Below, in pieces: positions 58,854 to 64,000 of a stretch of 64,000 bases of DNA. The translations under genes were made by a program, and so were the position numbers. The stretch is taken from positions 27,638 through 91,637 of the forward strand of contig DATKQS010000023.1 of NCBI GenBank assembly GCA_035532555.1, in the 5' to 3' direction. Source of the DNA: Thermoplasmata archaeon. Lineage in GTDB: Archaea > Thermoplasmatota > Thermoplasmata > Lutacidiplasmatales > UBA184. How positions within the stretch are numbered: position 1 is the stretch's first letter; each line of letters starts with the position of its first letter. The notes beneath the pieces are model-generated. The model worked only from the letters and a program-made list of their open reading frames with translations. It was not told the DNA's origin and ran no database searches.

Positions 58854-60408
58854 AGTGGGCTTTCGCACAATCCGGCCCCCTCACCCGACCGGGGTGGGGG
58901 CTGAACCCTATCGTGTGAGCGACAGTGCCTCCACCAGGGGCCTGACGATTTCGTGAAGTCGCGGTTCTCCCCCGCACTTCGAGGAAACCTACTCCCTCCA
59001 GAGCTCCCGCCTCAGTGCCGACACCGCGTCCAGGAACGACGGACGCACCTTCTTCGGATACCACGGCAGCTTCGGCAGCACCGGCGTGGGCCCTTGGGTC
59101 TGGAGATACCAGACCCAGATCGCGCTGTACATCCAGAACGCCAGCGAGGCCGCCCGCTCTGGGCCCTTTCCCCTCCATGTCTGCGGCTCCTCGCCGCCCA
59201 GGCTCTGCTTGGAACTCCTCAGCGTGCCTTCGATCGGCCACCTCCCGTGGTAATGGCCGATCACCGCCCCGGCACTCAGGGTGAGGTCGGTGGTGAACAG
59301 GAAGTCGTCCTTCTCGTGCTCGGTCGGGTCGCGGCTGACCACCACCTGAATAAGGTCCGTCCCGCAGACGTGGTACCAGAGCACCTTACGGGAAAGCAGG
59401 AGCCGTTCCTCCAGCCGCCCCCGTCGGTCCACGACCGCCTTCTCCCATCCCTGCTGGGCCTGTGCGGCCCACGCTGCCAAGGAGGGGAGCCGCTCCCCTT
59501 TCTTCCTCGGCCGACCTATCTGCCCAGGGAGGTGGGGCGAGGGGAGGGCGTAGAGCGCCGCGTCCCGACGAATCCGCGAGGTGACCTCGGTACGGGGGAG
59601 CTCCCACCCCGCCAGCGGAGCGTAGGCCCCGTCGGCGATGAGGTGGAACTCGCGATCCGGAAACCGCTCGGCGAGCCGATGGATGGACTGCGCCGAGAGG
59701 TCCAAGAGGGTGGGGCCGCCCTTCCGGTGGAGGCGGACGGCGAGGGGAAGGGCCAACGGCTCGCCGCCCCACGGGAGCTTCACGCGCAGCGCGAGGACAA
59801 CAAGGTTGAGTCCTCGGTCGTAGACGACGGAGTTCGCGGAGGAGCGGACGGTGTCGCGGAAGATGCCGGCACCCTCGATCTTCCGTCCCCGTCGGTGGAA
59901 GAGGGTGTCGTCGAGGAGGAGGGCGATGCGACCGTCCGGGGCGAAGTGACGAATCAGGAGCGTGGCGGTGAGGTCCCAGAGTTCGTCGACGGACCACACC
60001 GCGGCCCGCACGAGGCGGTGGTAGGCATCGTGGGGCCGTCGGTAGACGAGACCCCCGCCGCGCATCATTCCCGTGACGGTACGACGGGCGGGGCAGAGGA
60101 CCCAGGCGGTGAGGAGTTCCCCGAAGATCGAGAAGGTAGGGGCGGTGAAGAGTGAGGCGAACAGCGCGAGGAGGCCCGTCCACGCTTCAGTGGTCGGGCG
60201 GTGGGTCCGCTGGACCGGCGCGTTCTTGAGGAGAGATCGCTCCGTTAGGATTGCAGCCGCAAGGCTGCCCCCGATGGCGTTGGGCTTCACACCATTGCGT
60301 CTCGGGGTTACTATCCATCGATGAGGCTCCACTCGCAGGAGTGGGACGTCTCGGGAGGCTCAGTTCACCGGACCGCCAGGACAGGCCAAAATGTGCGAAA
60401 CTGCACTT
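58854..60408 (-). mobile_element. IS4/IS701-type insertion sequence
   Basis: Imperfect inverted repeats AGTGGGCTTTCGCACAA (58854-58870) and TGTGCGAAACTGCACT (60392-60407) enclose one transposase gene; total about 1.55 kb. A short direct repeat was not identified. The ends are called by eye and could shift a few bases. Confidence 0.65.
58989..60332 (-). CDS. IS4-superfamily DDE transposase (IS701-like)
   Basis: A 447-residue transposase. First Asp pair in IALLLDDTLFHRRGRKIEG, second Asp in FHLIADGAYAPLAG, and the YREK signature in YHGRWPIEGTLRSSKQSLG (Y-2-R-3-E-6-K), diagnostic of the IS4 group. Frame intact. Starts with MEPHRWIVTPRRNG. Confidence 0.9.
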   Translation of the reverse strand: MEPHRWIVTPRRNGVKPNAIGGSLAAAILTERSLLKNAPVQRTHRPTTEAWTGLLALFASLFTAPTFSIFGELLTAWVLCPARRTVTGMMRGGGLVYRRPHDAYHRLVRAAVWSVDELWDLTATLLIRHFAPDGRIALLLDDTLFHRRGRKIEGAGIFRDTVRSSANSVVYDRGLNLVVLALRVKLPWGGEPLALPLAVRLHRKGGPTLLDLSAQSIHRLAERFPDREFHLIADGAYAPLAGWELPRTEVTSRIRRDAALYALPSPHLPGQIGRPRKKGERLPSLAAWAAQAQQGWEKAVVDRRGRLEERLLLSRKVLWYHVCGTDLIQVVVSRDPTEHEKDDFLFTTDLTLSAGAVIGHYHGRWPIEGTLRSSKQSLGGEEPQTWRGKGPERAASLAFWMYSAIWVWYLQTQGPTPVLPKLPWYPKKVRPSFLDAVSALRRELWRE

Positions 60409-60496
60409 CCACCGACTGTTCCATTACTCGTATCTCGCATGGGCCGGATGGGCGGAAGGTGAGTCTTCGCGCGACGAGACTGGGTAACGAGATTCA

Positions 60497-60586
60497 GTGC
60501 GGTGCCGCCCTTTGTGGATTCGGCGGTCCATGAGTGCGGGTCTCGAGGGGGAGCTCCGGCCCGTCAATCAATCGCGATATACCACA
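60497..60586 (+). repeat. Dispersed repeat, copy B
   Basis: About 90 nt matching copy A at 42465-42552 (GCCGCCCTTTGTGGA and AGTGCGGGTCTCGA). It lies between the IS701-like element and hicA. Confidence 0.75.
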
Positions 60587-60602
60587 CCTCGGCCCACGAA
60601 GG

Positions 60603-60824
60603 TCAGAGAAGACGCCTCAGGTCACCAGGAGCGATGCCGGCCTCGCGGAGAATCGCCCTCAGCGTTCCCCGGGAGATCTCCGGATGCATGGGAACGGAAA
60701 CCGGACGTGCGACACCCGGCATGCGCACGTAGACATGGCTTCCCTTCTGGTGGAGGGCGATACCGCCGGCTCGAACGAGCGCCTGCAGGACTTCCCGCCC
60801 GCTCAAACGAGGCAGGCTGGGCAT
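60603..60824 (-). CDS. hicA: HicA mRNA interferase toxin
   Basis: A 73-residue dsRNA-binding-fold toxin. LSGREVLQALVRAGGIALHQ, then KGSHVYVRMPG with the catalytic His in GSHVYV, and HPEISRGTLRAILREAGI. Starts directly after the hicB stop with no gap. Confidence 0.93.
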   Translation of the reverse strand: MPSLPRLSGREVLQALVRAGGIALHQKGSHVYVRMPGVARPVSVPMHPEISRGTLRAILREAGIAPGDLRRLL

Positions 60825-61052
60825 CTACGCCGGAAGGAGTTCGAACCGCACGCGCAGAGCATTCGCAGGAGCCGGGGCAGGAGGAACGCCACCCTCCTTG
60901 GCTAAGGTCTCGAGGTATCCTTCGAGGGCCTCCGCGAAATTCCTCCGAGCCTCTTCGAGCGTCTTCCCCTGTGAAATACACCCGGGAAGTTCCTCCGATT
61001 GCGCTACGAAGAAACCCCCCTCGTCCCGCCAGATCCTGGCCGTAAATGCCAT
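60825..61052 (-). CDS. hicB: HicB antitoxin
   Basis: A 75-residue antitoxin with the partial RNase-H-like fold: RDEGGFFVAQSEELPGCISQ, then GKTLEEARRNFAEALEGYLE. No C-terminal DNA-binding domain is present (short form). TATA-like GGTTATAGG (61075-61083, minus) gives a leaderless start. Upstream of hicA in one operon. Confidence 0.93.
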   Translation of the reverse strand: MAFTARIWRDEGGFFVAQSEELPGCISQGKTLEEARRNFAEALEGYLETLAKEGGVPPAPAPANALRVRFELLPA

Positions 61053-61145
61053 CTCACGAGAAAGAGTGCGCCCACCTATAACCGTTCCTCGGGGGACGAC
61101 CTTGAGTCAACGAGGGGTCGTGTTCCAAAGTCGGTTGGTCAACGA

Positions 61146-61165
61146 CCACCGATTTCAATCGGTGG
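61146..61165 (-). repeat. Hairpin like an IS200/IS605 left end, upstream of hicB
   Basis: CCACCGATT-TC-AATCGGTGG, followed on the plus strand by CTTGCACT. The TnpB element at 7972-9340 has the same layout: a hairpin (9301-9320), then CTTGCGCT toward its outer end. The element would point toward hicB, but no tnpB is present. Confidence 0.5.
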
Positions 61166-61531
61166 CTTGCACTACCAATTTCCGTCCAGGGGTTGGTTCC
61201 CCAGAAAACGCCGTCTTACCGACGGTACGGAGCGCCATGGGCCGGTCGACTTCGGGGTTCCAATCCCTACCCGCACGGGCGGGAAGCGGCCCGACTCGGA
61301 GGGAGGCATCAAAGGTGTTTCCGCCCCGTCCTTGCGGACGCGAGGCCCCCCGAGTCTGGTGCGTATGCCCGTCGGTTCCCAATCTTCAACCGTTGCTCCC
61401 TTGCGGGAGTGCCTTACCCCTTGCGGGGTGTTCGGGGGCGGGCGCACCCTGCGCCGAGCGTGCTCGTTCCCATCGGAGGGGAACTCGCTCGGCTGTATGC
61501 CGGGGCCATCGCTCCGGGAAACAAGTAGGTG

Positions 61532-61574
61532 TCGGCGCTCCTCCCCCCATTGAAATGGGGGGTCTCCGCGCCGA
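61532..61574. repeat. Long perfect hairpin next to the IS66-type element
   Basis: TCGGCGC (61532-61538) pairs with GCGCCGA (61568-61574), and CCCCCCATT with AATGGGGGG inside, around a GA loop. It is 13 nt from the left inverted repeat of the next element. Could be a terminator, cruciform or element end. Confidence 0.6.
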
Positions 61575-61587
61575 GAGGGTTCTATGG

Positions 61588-63092
61588 TACGTGTTCAGCT
61601 TCCCCGGTAGCCTGACGGGCTGAGCGCGCTGATTCTCCTCCAGCGCAAAGTGGAAATCCGGGTTCGTTCGCTCCTTCGGAGCGAGGAACTCGTGGCCGCT
61701 ATTCTGGCTCCGTTGCGCCTGACCCCGGAGAATGAAAACGATCAGATCGTCGTTTCCAAGAAGGGACTCCGAGAGCTGGAGCGTCAGGCGGAGGAATGGG
61801 CTCGCGAGAACGAGCGACTGCGGAGAGAGAATGCGGAGCTCCGTCGGCGCTTGCAGGTCCACGAGAATCCGAACGTCCCTCCGAGCGTGCGGAACCACTC
61901 ACCAGGCTACTCCCGGACGCGTCCCCTCGTTCCGTCCGACGAGCGCAAGAAGCCGGGGCCGAAGCCCGGCCACGAAGGAGTCACCCGCCCGCCGCTGACC
62001 CCGGACCAGCGGGTGGCCCTCACCGCCTCCCGCTGCGGGAAGTGCCGTAGCGAACACCTTCGGTTCCGAGGCACCGAGACTCGGCAGGAAGTGGAGGTGG
62101 TCCGGAAGCGGGTGGTGACGGAATACGAGCAGGCCGTCTACGACTGTCTGGACTGCGGAGCCGAGGTTCGTTCGACGCTCCCGGACGGACGGGAGCCGGC
62201 CGGGTATGGCCCGCTGCTCCAGACGGAGATCGTGCTGGGGAAGATCGAGGAGCGGCTTCCGTATCGGAAGCTCGAGGAACGGTTGGAGCGCGAGGGCATC
62301 CCGGGGTGCCCGGCCACGATCCAGGCGGTCGTCTGGGGGGCGAGCGATAAGCTCCGAGGGGAGGAGGCGACAATCCTCCAGCGCCTCCGGGCCTCGCCGT
62401 GGGTCCACGCCGACGAGTCCGCGTATCGCATCGATGGCCGAAAGGTGTGGATCTGGGTCTTTTGCACCGAGGCGGATCTCTTGTTGGTGATTCGACCGAG
62501 TCGGGGGCGGGAGGTGGTCGAGGAGGTGTTGGGGAAGGACTACACCGGCCAGATTGTCTGCGATGGGTGGAAGAGCTACATCGGCTGGGTCTTGCAGCGG
62601 TGTTGGGCGCATCTGCTGCGGTATGCGAAGGCCGGGGCGGAGGAGAGCGCGGAGGGGAAGGAGTTGTATGGGGCGCTCTGCGCGTTGCATGCGGAACTGA
62701 CGGAGAGGGTGAAGGAGGTCTCCCGACGAACGTTGGCGTGGAGGCTTCGGAAGGGCGAGCGGGTCCTGCAAGGACTGCTGGATCGGTACGGGGAGAGCGA
62801 GGCGCCGGGGCTGGCGAAGGTGATGACGTATCTGCGGAACGGGATGCCGTGGTGGCTGACGTTCCTCAAGCACCCGGGGATGGAGGCGACGAACAACCGC
62901 GGCGAAAGGGGTCTTCGGGAAGCGATCGTCATCCGGAAGATCATTGGGACATTGCGGAACTGGAAGGGGGCGAAGGCGCTGGCCCGACTCCTGAGCGTGC
63001 TCGGGACATGGAAGTTGCGTGGAGAGAATCCGGCGACGCAGCTCTACGCGACGCTCAGTTGACCGGCCGCCCCGTCAGGGGCTGAACACATA
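61588..63092 (+). mobile_element. IS66-family insertion sequence (single transposase)
   Basis: Inverted repeats TACGTGTTCAGC (61588-61599) and GCTGAACACATA (63081-63092), 11 of 12 matching, enclose the transposase. Only tnpC is present (ISBst12-like organisation, without tnpA and tnpB). Total about 1.5 kb. No target duplication was found by eye. Confidence 0.75.
61650..63062 (+). CDS. IS66-family transposase (TnpC)
   Basis: A 470-residue transposase. Coiled-coil N-terminus (ERQAEEWARENERLRRENAE), zinc-binding region (CGKCRSEHL...CLDCGAEV), catalytic Asp in WVHADESAYRIDG and Asp in IVCDGWKSYIGW, and Glu in ATNNRGERGLREAIVIRKII. Complete frame; start GTG 61650. Confidence 0.92.
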   Translation: MEIRVRSLLRSEELVAAILAPLRLTPENENDQIVVSKKGLRELERQAEEWARENERLRRENAELRRRLQVHENPNVPPSVRNHSPGYSRTRPLVPSDERKKPGPKPGHEGVTRPPLTPDQRVALTASRCGKCRSEHLRFRGTETRQEVEVVRKRVVTEYEQAVYDCLDCGAEVRSTLPDGREPAGYGPLLQTEIVLGKIEERLPYRKLEERLEREGIPGCPATIQAVVWGASDKLRGEEATILQRLRASPWVHADESAYRIDGRKVWIWVFCTEADLLLVIRPSRGREVVEEVLGKDYTGQIVCDGWKSYIGWVLQRCWAHLLRYAKAGAEESAEGKELYGALCALHAELTERVKEVSRRTLAWRLRKGERVLQGLLDRYGESEAPGLAKVMTYLRNGMPWWLTFLKHPGMEATNNRGERGLREAIVIRKIIGTLRNWKGAKALARLLSVLGTWKLRGENPATQLYATLS

Positions 63093-63813
63093 CGGGATTT
63101 TAATGTCCGACATAGCCCGTCTGTGATTTTATTGATTCCAGTGTGATTTCAATCCAGTGGCAGGCCGCAGTCCTGCGCTCGACCTGCCCCGATCCAGGGC
63201 ACAGCCTGCCAGCTACGCCCTGTCTGGCGACGAAAGGCAGAAGGCTTCGCGGCTGTTTGTCCGGGGCAATGTGGCCGACACCTGACGCCCACGGATCCAA
63301 GCGCCTCAGGGCCGCGTCCTCCCGGCTCGCCGCGGAGACCGCGCCCAGCGGCCGAACGGACTGCCAGATTGAGAAGGCTCTGGCATTCATCCGCAGAGGC
63401 AGGGTCGATGAGAGCCCAATGCCGACGCCGTGTGGCGCGGGGCCGCTGAAACCAGTGCGGATTGGGGCAACTCCCGAGCCGGAGGACTTGCACGCTGGAC
63501 GCCCAGTTCCTTCGACCTTTTCGACGTTCGCGCTGTGTCAGAAACACCGCCGGGAGCATACGATTCGAGAGGCGAAGCTGGAACCCTAGGTGTCTTGGGG
63601 GAACCCAGGGAAGCTGTACTCGTCCTGTCGGACCCGACCCGCCTCCACCGTAGCCTTCACTTGGGCAGGACACCTCGATGTCCGGGGTCAGCAGGCATGT
63701 TGGGGGGTCGAGCTCAACCACTTTCCGCGAGTGGGACTTCCGCCATCCATCTTTAGCGATAGAGGGGCATTTTAGCCACAGCGTCATTGCGAGTCGCTCG
63801 GCGCTCGGTTCGG
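63093..63813. other. Intergenic region with no supported gene
   Basis: About 720 nt downstream of the IS66-type element. Overlapping frames on both strands (for example 63143-63589 plus and 63149-63787 minus) have no recognisable motif and look like shadows. No RNA gene seen; it may be degraded accessory DNA. Confidence 0.4.
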
Positions 63814-64000
63814 TTACGTCGTCTTCACGTCTACGGGAGGAGGTTGGTTGGGCGACTCGGCAGCGCTTGGCTCAAACTCCTTTCTCGGAAAGATGATCGG
63901 GGTGGGCACGATGCCCGGCATCTTAGCGGCGCGGGAGAGCATCGAGAGGGGAATCATGACATCCTCCCCCAACCCCCCCTCCACCAGCATCATGAACTCC
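63814..64000 (-). CDS. C-terminal fragment of an unidentified gene
   Basis: The minus strand is open from the window edge to a TAA at 63814-63816: GEDVMIPLSMLSRAAKMPGI, then VPTPIIFPRKEFEPSAAES and a Pro-rich tail. The pattern looks like real protein but the family is not recognisable from 61 residues. The start lies outside the window. Confidence 0.55.
   Translation of the reverse strand, partial: EFMMLVEGGLGEDVMIPLSMLSRAAKMPGIVPTPIIFPRKEFEPSAAESPNQPPPVDVKTT

Larger units (their letters stand above)
61053..61587. other. Intergenic region with two strong hairpins
   Basis: About 535 nt between hicB and the IS66-type element. Contains the hairpins at 61146-61165 and 61532-61574, other short inverted repeats (GTCTTACCGACGGTAC at about 61210), and no supported ORF. 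It may hold remains of an IS200/IS605-type element. Confidence 0.5.

Overview
The window is about 64 kb of high-GC archaeal DNA. Archaeal origin is shown by aIF5A with a hypusine site, aIF2-alpha, Nop10, aTrm56, S27e/L44e/L15e, the L1-L10-L12 stalk operon, Nop5-fibrillarin, Gins51 and a mevalonate kinase, together with many TATA boxes about 25-29 nt ahead of start codons (leaderless mRNAs). Two thermopsin-like proteases, a giant sedolisin (both acid-protease types) and an S-layer-like protein point to an acid-adapted member of the Thermoplasmatota. The lineage is inference; there is no rRNA gene here to settle it.

Layout. 1-7 kb: a P1B-type metal ATPase (cut by the window edge), an MFS phosphate-type transporter fused to DUF47, a small helical protein, a tryptophanase and a radical SAM protein. 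7.3-10.2 kb: a decayed patch with two GNAT acetyltransferase pseudogenes around a tRNA-Glu(CUC) that appears to carry a 30-nt intron in its T-loop; a TnpB-only IS200/IS605-family element sits inside the second GNAT gene. 10.2-25.4 kb: core information-processing genes (aIF5A; the L44e-S27e-aIF2a-Nop10-wHTH-Trm56-mevalonate kinase operon; L1-L10-L12; purF-nop5-fibrillarin; two Obg/DRG GTPases), plus an MNT/HEPN pair whose MNT has a zinc ribbon and a ribbon-helix-helix regulator with an operator around its TATA box.

25.6-35 kb: a divergent winged-helix/HerA-VirB4-like ATPase pair, an IS5-family element whose inverted repeats also enclose a zinc-ribbon gene, a VapBC module, then PAC2 chaperone, MidA methyltransferase, Gins51, TOPRIM protein and L15e. 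35-55 kb: a cell-surface island with a zinc-ribbon/proline-rich membrane protein, two thermopsins, a 1535-residue sedolisin and an S-layer candidate with a coiled-coil stalk. The three proteases share copies of one roughly 80-residue beta-rich module. An HTH-MNT/HEPN pair sits among them.

55-64 kb: accessory DNA with an acylphosphatase/coiled-coil fusion, a RusA resolvase and unknown genes that look like a provirus remnant, an IS4/IS701-type transposon, HicBA, an IS66-family transposon and the 3' end of an unidentified gene. A dispersed repeat of about 90 nt occurs at 42.5 kb and 60.5 kb, next to a toxin-antitoxin type locus each time. No CRISPR array and no rRNA gene were seen.
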